36,791 nucleotides of DNA from JAIVGV01 sp035295985 (GTDB lineage Bacteria; Acidobacteriota; Blastocatellia; Pyrinomonadales; Pyrinomonadaceae). Positions 1 through 8,001 of this stretch are shown here, piece by piece. Under the pieces are notes generated by a model that was not told the DNA's origin, did not search any database, and worked only from the letters and a program-made list of their open reading frames with translations. The position numbers and the translations under genes were made by a program. The DNA is taken from contig DATHBT010000231.1 of the NCBI GenBank assembly GCA_035295985.1, positions 1 through 36,791 on the forward strand, given 5' to 3'. The stretch's first letter is position 1. The number at the start of each line of letters is the position of its first letter.

Positions 1-2
1 CC

Positions 3-1961
3 TCAAGCGTCGCGGCCGGCGCGGGCGACGTTGCGGGCTTGCTCGCCTCGCTCGACCAGCCCGCCTTGCTCAACCTCAAGACGCTCGTCGGCGCGTGGCA
101 GACGCACGACCCCGCGCGCTGGGCCGCGCGGCCCGAAATCTACGGCCGCCTCGCCGAACGCCTCCTCAAGCTCGGCGAATCGCTCCTCGCCTACGACGTG
201 GCGAGCGAGGGCAGGAAGACGCAGCCCCGTGATCTGCGCCTGCGCCAGCTACAGGCGCTCGCCCTCTCGCGCGCGGGCGCGACGCGGCGCGCGAACGAGG
301 CGCTCCGCGCGCTCTACGACGAGGGCCACCGCGACGAGGAGTCGCTCGGCCTGCTGGCCCGCACGCACAAAGACCTCTGGGCGCAGTCGGCGGACGCCGC
401 CGCGCGCGCCGATCAGTTGCGCCTCGCCCTGCGCTTCTACTCCGAGGCCTACGAGTTGAGCGGCGGCTACTGGACTGGCATCAACGCCGCCACGCTCGCC
501 CTGCTCTCCGGCGACACGGAGCGCGCGCACGCGTTGGCCTCCGAGGTGCGCGAAAAATGCCTCGCCGATCTCGCGCGCACGGAAGAGGCGGGCGGCGACC
601 CCTACTGGCCGCTCGCCACGCTCGGCGAGGCCGCGCTGATTCTCGGAGACCGGGGGGAGGCCGAAGGGTGGTACGAGCGCGCGGCGGAAGCCGGGCGCGG
701 CCGTCTCGGCGAGCTGGCATCTACGCGCCGCAACGCGCGCCTCATCGTCGAACACACGGGTGGCGACCGCGCGCTCGTCGAGCGCCACCTGCCCGCGCCG
801 CGCGTCGCGGCCTTCGCGGGCGGCGACGGCGAGGCGGACGACTTCGACACCTCGCGCTTCCCTCCCGCGATAGAACGCGCGGCCCGCGAGGCCCTGGTCG
901 GGCGGCTGCGCGAGTTAAACGTCGGCGCGGGCTACGCCGTCGCGCCCGCGCCCGGCGACCGCCTCTTCCTCGACGCGCTGCTCGAACTCGGCGCGGAGGC
1001 ACACGTCGTCCTCTCGCGCCAGCCCGCAGAGCTACCGGGCGCGAAGGACGACAAGAGCGGGGCGGCCGGCGACGCGACGCAGGAGGTGGCCGGCTACGAG
1101 GAGATTCTGCGGCGCGCGGCCAGCGTCGTGACGGCCTCGGAGCGAGGCTACGACGAGGAGGTCGCGCGCGAGTACGCGCTCCTGCTGCTCGGCGGGCTCG
1201 CGCGTATGCGCGCCCGCCAACTCGACGCCGAGACCGTCTCACTCGCCCTGCGCGACCGCCACGCGGCCGGCGAAGCCGGAGGGCGGACGACAGTCGAGCA
1301 GGGCGAAGAGTCCGCGGGTCGCGTCGAGCTGATCGAGGTGAGCAGCGCCGGCCTGCCGCGACTACACACGCCGCGGGTGCAGTCTTCCACCGACGACGAC
1401 GCCGCGGCCGATCCGTCGCAGTTCCGCACGCGCCTCGTCTCGATGCTCTTCGCGGACGCTCTGAACTTCAGCAAGCTCTCGGAGGAGCAGATCCCGCTCT
1501 TCGTCCGCCACTTCCTCGGCGCGGTCGGCGAACTCGTCTCGCGCTGCGATCCCTCGCCGCTGCTGCGCAACACCTGGGGCGACGGCATCTACATCGTCTT
1601 CGCGGAGGTCGAGACTGCCGGCCGCTTCGCCCTCGACCTGTGTGAGCGCGTCAACACGACGCGCTGGGCCGACATGGGTCTCCCCTCGGAGCTGAACCTT
1701 CGCATCGCGCTCCACGCCGGCCCGGCCTACGCCTGCACAGACCCCGTCACACGCTCCCCCAACTTCATCGGCACGCACGTCAGCCGCGCCGCCCGCATCG
1801 AGCCGATCACGCCGCCCGGACAGGTTTACGGCAGCCAGGCCTTCGCCGCGCTCGCCGCCGCGCAGGGCGTCACCGGGTTCACCTGCGACTACGTCGGCCA
1901 GACGCCGCTCGCCAAAAAGTACGGCACGTTCCCGACCTACCACGTCCGCCGCGGGCGCTAG
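3..1961 (+). CDS. TRAFs-binding-domain protein fused to a nucleotide-cyclase domain (5' partial)
   Basis: The frame is open to the left edge of the window; the first start-like codon inside is a TTG at 39, but coding-looking residues precede it, so the true start is probably outside. The first ~340 residues are helical, TPR-like repeats that resemble the TRAFs-binding (DUF4071) domain found in bacterial signalling proteins. Residues ~465-640 (counted from the TTG) resemble a class III adenylate/guanylate cyclase domain: a metal-site Asp in LFADALNFSKLS, a second Asp in TWGDGIYIVF, and a GTHVSRAARIEP segment matching the region of the transition-state Arg, although the usual Asn there is His. 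It may make a cyclic nucleotide or may be a degenerate cyclase used as a sensor. No membrane segment is seen, so it is probably cytosolic. A GC-rich hairpin follows the stop. Confidence 0.75.
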   Translation, partial: SSVAAGAGDVAGLLASLDQPALLNLKTLVGAWQTHDPARWAARPEIYGRLAERLLKLGESLLAYDVASEGRKTQPRDLRLRQLQALALSRAGATRRANEALRALYDEGHRDEESLGLLARTHKDLWAQSADAAARADQLRLALRFYSEAYELSGGYWTGINAATLALLSGDTERAHALASEVREKCLADLARTEEAGGDPYWPLATLGEAALILGDRGEAEGWYERAAEAGRGRLGELASTRRNARLIVEHTGGDRALVERHLPAPRVAAFAGGDGEADDFDTSRFPPAIERAAREALVGRLRELNVGAGYAVAPAPGDRLFLDALLELGAEAHVVLSRQPAELPGAKDDKSGAAGDATQEVAGYEEILRRAASVVTASERGYDEEVAREYALLLLGGLARMRARQLDAETVSLALRDRHAAGEAGGRTTVEQGEESAGRVELIEVSSAGLPRLHTPRVQSSTDDDAAADPSQFRTRLVSMLFADALNFSKLSEEQIPLFVRHFLGAVGELVSRCDPSPLLRNTWGDGIYIVFAEVETAGRFALDLCERVNTTRWADMGLPSELNLRIALHAGPAYACTDPVTRSPNFIGTHVSRAARIEPITPPGQVYGSQAFAALAAAQGVTGFTCDYVGQTPLAKKYGTFPTYHVRRGR

Positions 1962-1963
1962 AC

Positions 1964-2063
1964 GATTGCGGAATGCGGATTTCGGATTAGAAAAACAAGA
2001 AGGGCCGTGCGGCGCGTCGCACGGCCCTTTCAATCCGCAACCCGAAATCCGCATTCCGCAATC
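1964..2063. terminator. Bidirectional terminator nested in a long inverted repeat
   Basis: An 11-bp GC-rich stem (2000-2010 with 2019-2029, loop of 8) lies between two convergent genes, with an A-run before it and a short T-run after it, so it could end transcription from both sides. Outside it is a second perfect 22-bp inverted repeat (1964-1985 with 2042-2063) built from GCGGATT/GCGGAAT-like words. The outer repeat is not needed for termination and may be a dispersed REP-like sequence. Confidence 0.75.
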
Positions 2064-2066
2064 CGC

Positions 2067-4619
2067 TTACTTCCCCTCCTCCTTGCTCGCGGCCTCGCGG
2101 CTGCGCGAGCGCGGCGGCGCGTTCTTCACGTGGCGGTCGAACCAGTCGAGCATCTCGGCGAGGACGTGCTCGGTCGATTCGCGGGCCGAGTAGCCGTGTG
2201 ATTCGAGCGGGAGCATCACGAGGCGCACCGTCCCGCCCGTCCCGCGGATGGCTTGGTACATCCTCTCGGACTGCATCGGGAACGTGCCCGTGTTGTTGTC
2301 GGCCTCGCCGTGGATGAGCAGGATCGGCTCGTTGATCCGGTGCGCCTGCATGAAGGGCGAGACCTTGATGTAAGTCTCCGGCGCTTCCCACAGAATCCGC
2401 CGCTCGCTCTGGAAGCCGAAGGGCGTGAGCGTCCGGTTGTACGCGCCGCTGCGCGCGATGCCGGCGCGGAACACGTCCGTGTGCGCGAGCAGGTTGGCCG
2501 TCATGAACGCGCCGTAGGAGTGGCCGCCGACGCCGACGCGCTCGCGGTCGGCGACGCCCATCTCGACGGCCTTGTCAATCGCCGCCTCGGCGCTCTGAGT
2601 GATCTGCTCGACGTAGGTGTCGTTCACCTTCTCGGGCGTGCCGACGACGGGCATGGTCGCGTTGTCGAGCACGGCGTAGCCGTTCAGCAGGAAGAAGAGG
2701 TGGGAGGTTCCGCCGATGGTCGTGTAACGCTGCGCCGAACCCGTGACCTGGCCGGCGGTGTCCGCGTCGTTGAACTCCAGCGGGTAGGCCCAGACGACCG
2801 TGGGCAGCCGCGTGCCCTCCTTGTGGCCGGGCGGCAGGTAGAGCGTGAAGGAGAGCGGCACGCCGTCCTTGCGCTTGTAGGTGACGAGCTGCTTTCGGAT
2901 GCCGCGCAGTTGCGGCGTCGGGTCTGCGTAGTCGGTCAGGGCGCGCGTGGCCGTCGAGGGGACGGAGCCGCCGGCCCCGGCCGGGATGGCGTGGACGAAG
3001 TAGTTGGGCGGATCGTTCGGCGACTCGCGCCGCGTGATGAACTGCGAGGCGTCGTCTTTCAGGAGCGCGGTGAAGGTCTCGTAGCTCCGCGCGTCGCTGT
3101 GGAAGAGGCGTTCGGCCTTGAGCGCCTGCAAGTCGAAGCGGTCGAGGAAGGGCCGGTCGCCCTCTTTCGACGCGCCCGCGCCCGCGAGGTAGATGTGGTT
3201 GTTGTGGACGAGGATAGCGCGGTGGTTGCTGGGGAGCAGCCGCGTGACGGGCTGTCCCGGATCGTTGTAGCGATCCTGCACGTTGCGGCTCCACACCTGC
3301 CGCGATTCATTCGGCCTGTCCGCGCTCACGATCCACGTGGTCGCCTTGCGCGTGTCGCGCTCGTAGTCGCTGACGAGCAGCGTCCCGCCCGTCTCGAACC
3401 ACGAGAGGGCCTGTAGGCGGTGCGGCGTGCGGAAGATTTCCGCCGGCGTCCCCGCGAACGGGGCCTTGAGCATCAGCACGCGGTCGCGGTGCTCGACTTT
3501 CTTCTTGGGATCGCCCTCGTCGAGCGCCTCGGCCCAGACGAGCGTCGCAGGCTCCGTGGGACGCCAGGCGTAGCGGCGCGGGCCGGTCTGCACGCCGTCA
3601 ATCGGAACCTGATCCTGCAACGGCAGGCTCGCGATCTTGTGCGCCAGCTTGCCCGTCGCGTCCCACACCTCGACCTCCTTGGGGAAGTCGTTGACCGGGT
3701 ACAGGTACGAGAACGGGCGCTGTATGCGCGAGACGAGGATGTAGCGCCCGTCGGGCGACGGCCGCACGGTCTCGAAGATCGCTGGGCGGCCGATCGGGGT
3801 CGCCTTGCCCGACGCGGCATCGACAGCGGCCAACTGCGCCGTCGCGTAGTATTCGAACTGCTCCTCGTCGTAAGGGTTCCTCAGCAAGTCCTGGTAGGTA
3901 CGCACCGGGCCGGCGCGGCCGGAACTCTCCTGTATGTTCGGCTCGCGCGGGACTGTGGGCGAGGGGCGGAGCTGGCCGCGCCCTGCGGGCACGAGCTGTA
4001 CGAGCAGCGTGCGGTTGTCCGGCATCCACTGGAACGGCTCGCCGTACACGGCGCTGACCGTGATGCCCCGCAGCTTCGAGACCTTGCCCGTCGCCGCGTC
4101 GCCGACCCACAGCTCCAACCCCGTGGGCGTGCGGTTGGCGAAGGCGAAGCGTCGGCCGTCGCCGCTCCACGTCAGGTAGGCCGCCTGCGCGCCGGCGGGC
4201 AGGGCGATGGTCGTCTCTGTGCCCGTCTCGATGTTCTTGAGCGAGAGCTTGACGTAGTAGCCGAGCTGGTGCGGCGCGGAGGTGTTCGGGTTGATGCGAA
4301 GCCCCGCGAGCCGCAGCATCGGCTGGGCGAGATCGGAGATGGGCGGGTAGCGCGTCGAGGTCGCCAGGACGACCCGGTCGCGCGCCGGGCTGACGAGCGC
4401 CACGGGCGGCAAGGGCGCGTTCAAAACGTCCAGGACGGCCTGCGGCGGCTTGCGGTAGCCGCCCGTCTGCGCCGCGACCGCCGCCGCCAGGACGACGAAC
4501 GCGGCCAACACGCGCGCGGACTTTACGATTACACTACGGGCGTGCCCTGCCGCACGACACTCCGCGGCGCGGCCGGGCTTGCGCAACTGCGAGACACGAT
4601 CTGCCTTCACGAATCGCAT
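2067..4619 (-). CDS. S9 family serine peptidase, glutamyl-endopeptidase type (exported)
   Basis: This is a prolyl-oligopeptidase-fold serine peptidase of about 850 residues: an N-terminal beta-propeller region followed by an alpha/beta-hydrolase domain. The catalytic Ser sits in GGHSYGAFMTANLLAH (about residue 701), the Asp in LIHGEADNNTGT (about 774) and the His in LPLESHGYSARES (about 808). GIARSGAYNRTLTPFGFQ and these motifs match the S9D group typified by plant chloroplast glutamyl endopeptidase. A longer frame begins at 4679, but the ATG at 4617-4619 has GGGAGGAG just upstream and is preferred. A hydrophobic stretch (VLAAFVVLAAAVAAQ) at about residues 37-51 looks like a signal peptide with a long n-region, so it probably acts in the periplasm or outside the cell on peptides. 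It stands alone, convergent with the cyclase gene. Confidence 0.9.
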   Translation of the reverse strand: MRFVKADRVSQLRKPGRAAECRAAGHARSVIVKSARVLAAFVVLAAAVAAQTGGYRKPPQAVLDVLNAPLPPVALVSPARDRVVLATSTRYPPISDLAQPMLRLAGLRINPNTSAPHQLGYYVKLSLKNIETGTETTIALPAGAQAAYLTWSGDGRRFAFANRTPTGLELWVGDAATGKVSKLRGITVSAVYGEPFQWMPDNRTLLVQLVPAGRGQLRPSPTVPREPNIQESSGRAGPVRTYQDLLRNPYDEEQFEYYATAQLAAVDAASGKATPIGRPAIFETVRPSPDGRYILVSRIQRPFSYLYPVNDFPKEVEVWDATGKLAHKIASLPLQDQVPIDGVQTGPRRYAWRPTEPATLVWAEALDEGDPKKKVEHRDRVLMLKAPFAGTPAEIFRTPHRLQALSWFETGGTLLVSDYERDTRKATTWIVSADRPNESRQVWSRNVQDRYNDPGQPVTRLLPSNHRAILVHNNHIYLAGAGASKEGDRPFLDRFDLQALKAERLFHSDARSYETFTALLKDDASQFITRRESPNDPPNYFVHAIPAGAGGSVPSTATRALTDYADPTPQLRGIRKQLVTYKRKDGVPLSFTLYLPPGHKEGTRLPTVVWAYPLEFNDADTAGQVTGSAQRYTTIGGTSHLFFLLNGYAVLDNATMPVVGTPEKVNDTYVEQITQSAEAAIDKAVEMGVADRERVGVGGHSYGAFMTANLLAHTDVFRAGIARSGAYNRTLTPFGFQSERRILWEAPETYIKVSPFMQAHRINEPILLIHGEADNNTGTFPMQSERMYQAIRGTGGTVRLVMLPLESHGYSARESTEHVLAEMLDWFDRHVKNAPPRSRSREAASKEEGK

Positions 4620-4790
4620 GACAGGACTCCTCCCAAGTTGTCTTCTGAACCTGACGGGGGCGGACACGGGGGCGCTCAACTGTTAGAGTTCGGTGGCTGA
4701 AAAGTAACGGGCGCGCGCCGGCCGTGTCAACTCGCCGACGGGCGGGCGAAGCGCCCCTCCAGGACGGCCGGGGGGCGGCCGGGGGCGTGC

Positions 4791-4818
4791 TTGACAAGCG
4801 TGGCTTAATCTGTAGAAT
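4791..4818 (+). promoter_or_regulatory. Sigma70-type promoter of the tRNA-Gly/tRNA-Cys pair
   Basis: TTGACA at 4791-4796 and TAGAAT at 4813-4818 are separated by 16 bp, and the tRNA-Gly starts 15 bp after the -10 box. The position and near-consensus sequence support this as the promoter of the tRNA unit. Confidence 0.7.
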
Positions 4819-4833
4819 TTTCATTCCGCAAGG

Positions 4834-4909
<76 letters not shown>

Positions 4910-4916
4910 TAAGATC

Positions 4917-4989
4917 AGGGATGAGGGCGGAGGGATGGGGGATGAAGGGGTTGCCTAATTTCATCCTTCACCCCTCCGCCCTCATCCCT
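4917..4989. repeat. Long inverted repeat between the two tRNA genes
   Basis: A perfect 18-bp inverted repeat (4917-4934 with 4972-4989, GGATGAGGGCGGAGGG-like) encloses a second 7-bp pairing (GGATGAA at 4940-4946 with TTCATCC at 4960-4966). The transcript would fold into a long hairpin that fills the spacer between the tRNAs. There is no T-tract, so it may be a processing signal or a REP-like palindrome rather than a terminator. Confidence 0.7.
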
Positions 4990-4995
4990 CTTTGC

Positions 4996-5067
<72 letters not shown>

Positions 5068-5115
5068 TCTTTCCTATCAACAACTTAGGGACAATTCGCG
5101 GTGTGGATAAAAGGG

Positions 5116-5134
5116 CACTGTGGTAAAAATTGTG
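5116..5134 (+). repeat. Putative integrase arm-type site, left end
   Basis: CACTGTGGTAAAAATTGTG here matches the right-end copy at 19443-19461 at 18 of 19 positions and in the same orientation. It lies about 50 bp inside attL. Paired sites near both ends are typical of integrase or excisionase arm sites; binding is inferred. Confidence 0.5.
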
Positions 5135-5196
5135 TCAATTGTCCGCACCGCGTTTGGCGCTGTGAAGTAAGTTAAGTGGGTCTCTAAGGGGTAAAG

Positions 5197-5276
5197 GGAT
5201 TCTGAGGGTCAGAAATCCCCTCTAAAAGTTTATCCCTCACGAGAGAATGTGTCTCATCCTCTCGTGAGGGAAACTT
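5197..5276. terminator. Two strong hairpins at the left end of the element
   Basis: The first hairpin is GGGATTCTG/CAGAAATCCC with a 5-nt loop (about 5198-5217). The second is very stable: 12 perfect pairs (5234-5245 with 5259-5270), extended by AAGTTT/AAACTT across a 2-nt bulge. On the minus strand the second stem ends in ACTTTT, so it could terminate the leftward transcript from the cargo genes; on the plus strand a short ATTT follows. It could also be a recombination or replication structure. Confidence 0.5.
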
Positions 5277-5333
5277 ATTTCTGAGGGAAACTGCATGGTC
5301 CGAAACAAGGACTAGGTCACATTTGAGATATGC

Positions 5334-5552
5334 TTATTCGCGCAGTTTCATAACGATTTCCGCCATTGTCTCCCGCTCCGGCATATCGAGAATCGCTTCC
5401 TTTAGTGCTCTACGTAGACACTGTGATGCATATAGAGACGTAAAGTAAGAGACGTTCTGCTTGTCGGGCCACGGGTGTCCACCCGTACCAAACTGCCGAA
5501 TTGCATACATAACTAGTCGCTGTTCGTGTTTGTTTAGGTTTTCAACCCTCAT
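5334..5552 (-). CDS. Small hypothetical protein (72 aa) downstream of GHKL ATPase A
   Basis: I do not recognise this protein. It begins MRVENLNKHEQRLVMYAIRQ, is charged and probably helical, and has one Cys and no membrane segment. It starts with ATG, has a GGGGAG about 15 nt upstream (a poor ribosome site), and follows GHKL ATPase A by about 190 bp on the same strand. The amino-acid composition looks like a real protein and the frame runs to just before the left-end hairpins. It could be the last gene of the cargo transcript or an independent small gene of the element. Confidence 0.5.
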   Translation of the reverse strand: MRVENLNKHEQRLVMYAIRQFGTGGHPWPDKQNVSYFTSLYASQCLRRALKEAILDMPERETMAEIVMKLRE

Positions 5553-5742
5553 AAATTAGGCTCTTATCTCCCCATAACCTAGGAGGCTGGGGCCTTTACA
5601 TTTTATTAGCGGCTGAAAAACTTTATCGCTTATATGCTTAATAATTCAAGAAGCAAATCCTTTGTCAACGGGGATGTTTGTTAAAGTAAAAGCGGGAGGT
5701 TACCTTGGGCAACCCCCCGCTTGTTAGTTAGTTGTTGCGAAC

Positions 5743-7545
5743 TTACGCAACGGCGGCCGCATTCTCCTCAACTTCTGCTCGCTCCGCGCGGGCTGATGCT
5801 TCATCAGCCGTGGGATCCTTCTTCTCAAGGAGTTTGAGTACGGTGTTGAAGCGTTGCGACCACTCACGACGCTCCGACTCGTAGAACAACTGACGCTCAA
5901 GCGAAGCATCCAGTTCGCACTCGGCCAGGACGAACAGAAGCAGCTCTAGACCTGCGCGGGAACGGGGTGTGCTATCCGGCCCGGCATATAGGCTCGTGAA
6001 GAAGGGATGCGCCTGGTTGATGATCAGATGCACTTGTGAGGCGATCCCTTCAACACGGTAGAACGAGCCGCCCGGGATGTTTTCAAAGGAGAGTTTGTAC
6101 GGCATTGAGGTAACTTCTGCCTCGACATCCCGCTCGGCCTCCTCTTCCGACTTACCCGTCTTTTCCGCCCGCTCTTTGACCTTGCGCTTGAACTCCTTCT
6201 CCCGGTCTTGCTTTTGCTCAGGAGAAGGTTCCGCCTTCTTCGTCTTGTACTTCTCCGAGTCGGCCATCACCTCTTCCGAGGTGCGGGGTTCGTTCTCCTC
6301 CGGCTGCTCCTGCTTTTCTTTGGCGACGGCCAACTCGTCAGTGTAGCGTTTGCGGAGGTTGTCAATAGCGCGGTGCACGCCCGCCTGCTCTAGCAGGGTC
6401 CACATGCGGTCGCTGAGCACCACTTGCTGCTTGCTCGTCGTGATTGAGAACTCTTCATCAAGGTTCGGATCGAAGTCAATCTCCACCTTCCAGTTACGGT
6501 CGTAGTTCACGAACGTAACCCACGGGCACTTCGCGCTCACTACATCAATCTGCCGCCCTGCGCGGAGTATGAGGAGTCCGTTGTTCTCCTTCATGACGTT
6601 GAAACGTGCATTTCTCGATCCACCAACTCTCCCGTCAACATTTTGGAAGCCGGGCGGCAGGTACGAGTATCGAACCTTCACAAGACCGAGCGCTTTTCCG
6701 CTCTCCTTGTCCTTGACCTCGATGTCCGTGTCCGGGAGCGGCACGGCGCGAAGGTCGTTCTCTTCGTGGAAGCGCGCCGTCGGATCAAGGAACAAGGGAT
6801 CGACAGGCTCAACCTTGATGCCGTTAACGTAGATGTTCACTCGACGCAACCACTTCCGGTAGGTGACGCCGAAGTGCTCACTTAACTCACGGTTGAGGGT
6901 CTTCGTCGTCTTCCACGTCAAGTTGTCAAGCTTGCTGAGGAGTACGACGGTGCCGTGCGTCAGACCGGCCTTGCCATAGTGCTGCTCGATCTCTTTCTCG
7001 ACCCAGCGGGGCAACTTCGCGGGCGTGGCCGGAGGCGCTGCCAGCCGACCATTTTCTTTGTAGAAGTTTCCCGACTTGATGTCATCAAGGTCAATGGCAA
7101 CCATGTGCCAGTCGCCGCCGGTCAAACGCGAGTAAACCTCAAATCGGCGCCCTTGGCTAACGCTGGAACTCGGAAGTCCAAAACCGTAACGGCCAAACAG
7201 TTCGCGGTTGCCGTCGGTGCGGTGCCCCCCGCCCCAGAGGACGGCGGCGCGCATCATGCCCGGACTCATGCCGTGCCCGTCGTCAATGACGGCGATCATC
7301 TGCGGCTTGCTCTCTGAGCCGTTGTCCTTTCCGTAGCCGAACACAACGTGGACATTTTCCGCCCCCGCCTCAATGGCGTTGTCGATGTCCTCGTCGAGCG
7401 CGGTTCCAGTGTGCTTGTAACCAATGTCGCGCATCCCGCGGACAAAGGCCTCGCCTACGACGAGTCCGTAATCGAAGCCTTGTTCGTTGAGCTTTCGGAC
7501 GTACTCGTTTTGTCTCTCGACCGTGTCATTCGCTGCTCTCAACAT
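5743..7545 (-). CDS. GHKL-type ATPase A (MORC/MutL/Hsp90-like ATP-binding protein), 600 aa
   Basis: The N-terminal ~200 residues have the Bergerat ATP-binding fold: the N-box EDIDNAIEAGA (Glu ~52, Asn ~56), IDDGHGMS (the DxGxG motif, ~88-92) and the lid motif GRYGFGLPSSSVS (~118). A transducer-like domain follows, with GTVVLLSKLDNLTW. Residues ~400-480 are a Lys/Glu-rich, probably coiled-coil segment. The C-terminal ~110 residues (HPFFTSLYAG, then GLELLLFVLAECEL) match the end of the other GHKL ATPase in this cassette. The layout is like bacterial MORC- or MutL-type ATPases, which change shape on ATP-driven dimerisation; no nuclease motif is visible. The start ATG has GGAG directly against it and a hairpin-rich leader of more than 200 bp, so translation or transcription may be controlled there. 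A role in defence is inferred from context. Confidence 0.85.
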   Translation of the reverse strand: MLRAANDTVERQNEYVRKLNEQGFDYGLVVGEAFVRGMRDIGYKHTGTALDEDIDNAIEAGAENVHVVFGYGKDNGSESKPQMIAVIDDGHGMSPGMMRAAVLWGGGHRTDGNRELFGRYGFGLPSSSVSQGRRFEVYSRLTGGDWHMVAIDLDDIKSGNFYKENGRLAAPPATPAKLPRWVEKEIEQHYGKAGLTHGTVVLLSKLDNLTWKTTKTLNRELSEHFGVTYRKWLRRVNIYVNGIKVEPVDPLFLDPTARFHEENDLRAVPLPDTDIEVKDKESGKALGLVKVRYSYLPPGFQNVDGRVGGSRNARFNVMKENNGLLILRAGRQIDVVSAKCPWVTFVNYDRNWKVEIDFDPNLDEEFSITTSKQQVVLSDRMWTLLEQAGVHRAIDNLRKRYTDELAVAKEKQEQPEENEPRTSEEVMADSEKYKTKKAEPSPEQKQDREKEFKRKVKERAEKTGKSEEEAERDVEAEVTSMPYKLSFENIPGGSFYRVEGIASQVHLIINQAHPFFTSLYAGPDSTPRSRAGLELLLFVLAECELDASLERQLFYESERREWSQRFNTVLKLLEKKDPTADEASARAERAEVEENAAAVA

Positions 7546-7603
7546 ACTCCGTCACTACCTTTCTGCGACCCTTCTGGTCACATTGTGGGAGGGATAGGGA
7601 TTG

Positions 7604-7636
7604 CCTTAGAGAAGTTCCCTCAGCCCTTCTCTAGGC
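7604..7636 (-). other. Stable hairpin in the leader of GHKL ATPase A
   Basis: On the minus strand TAGAGAAG pairs with CTTCTCTA (8 perfect pairs), extended by GCC/GGC across a one-base bulge, with an 11-nt loop. It lies about 60 bp upstream of the ATPase start and has no T-tract. It may be an RNA control element or a protein-binding palindrome. Confidence 0.4.
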
Positions 7637-7783
7637 GCAGCTACACCCGTAGCCAGAAGCATAACGGCCAGTCCCTAAGAAATTTGATTGGTAGAGGGGA
7701 AGCGGTGCAGACGGCAGGTAAAGCAGAAAACGGGTCTGCTTAAATCCTGTAATCTCCATTGAACCTTAGGAGAAAACAGGCAC

Positions 7784-7849
7784 AAAAAAACCTGACCTGG
7801 TAACCCAGCCTCTTCCAACCAAATACAACAGAGGCAGCTCCAGTCAGGT
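7784..7849 (-). terminator. Intrinsic terminator of the candidate small RNA
   Basis: The stem 7840-7849 with 7790-7800 (one bulged base) and the inner stem 7830-7835 with 7808-7813 are followed on the minus strand by seven T residues at 7790-7784. This is a classical rho-independent layout with an unusually long, two-part stem. Confidence 0.75.
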
Positions 7850-7910
7850 CTACTGCTCGCCTACTTCTGCGACGCTTACCGTCGCGTTGGAGACCAGCCT
7901 CCTAATTGCA
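7784..7910 (-). ncRNA. Candidate stand-alone small RNA (~127 nt) within the cargo cassette
   Basis: The stretch has its own strong promoter signal and ends in a hairpin followed by seven T residues on the minus strand. It has no plausible protein frame. From 5' to 3' the RNA can form GGAG/CTCC (about 7902 to 7888), GCGACG/CGTCGC with a GTAAG loop (about 7885 to 7869), and a long terminal hairpin in which ACCTGACTGG pairs with CCAGGTCAGGT (one bulge) around an inner GCCTCT/AGAGGC stem. It lies between the DruA-like gene and GHKL ATPase A, on the same strand. It is either a separate RNA component or regulator of the system, or a leader/attenuator for ATPase A whose terminator is sometimes read through. 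I recognise no known RNA family. Confidence 0.65.
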
Positions 7911-7916
7911 GGCGGC

Positions 7917-7945
7917 ACTATAAAGTTTCGAGGCCGTTAAGTCAA
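7917..7945 (-). promoter_or_regulatory. Consensus-like sigma70 promoter for the small RNA
   Basis: On the minus strand TTGACT (7945-7940) and TATAGT (7922-7917) are separated by exactly 17 bp. Transcription would start near 7910. It lies 57 bp beyond the stop codon of the DruA-like gene, so it is independent of that gene's own promoter. It is among the best sigma70 matches I saw in the window. Confidence 0.75.
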
Positions 7946-8001
7946 GAACTTTTTATGACTGCTCGCTCTGAGAGTAGGGTTCGCGAAAAGCTAGTGGAGT
8001 G

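Noticed and set aside
5579..5590. A second copy of part of the small RNA (TAGGAGGCTGG)
   Set aside because: The match to the RNA is only 11 bp and on the opposite strand, so it may be chance.
7348..7743. A 131-codon plus-strand frame across the start of GHKL ATPase A
   Set aside because: It is antisense to the N-terminal ATPase motifs and runs into the hairpin-rich leader; no ribosome site is visible.
7784..7945. A retron-type msr/msd RNA
   Set aside because: No reverse transcriptase is encoded in the element, and I cannot see the paired a1/a2 ends with branching G typical of retrons.
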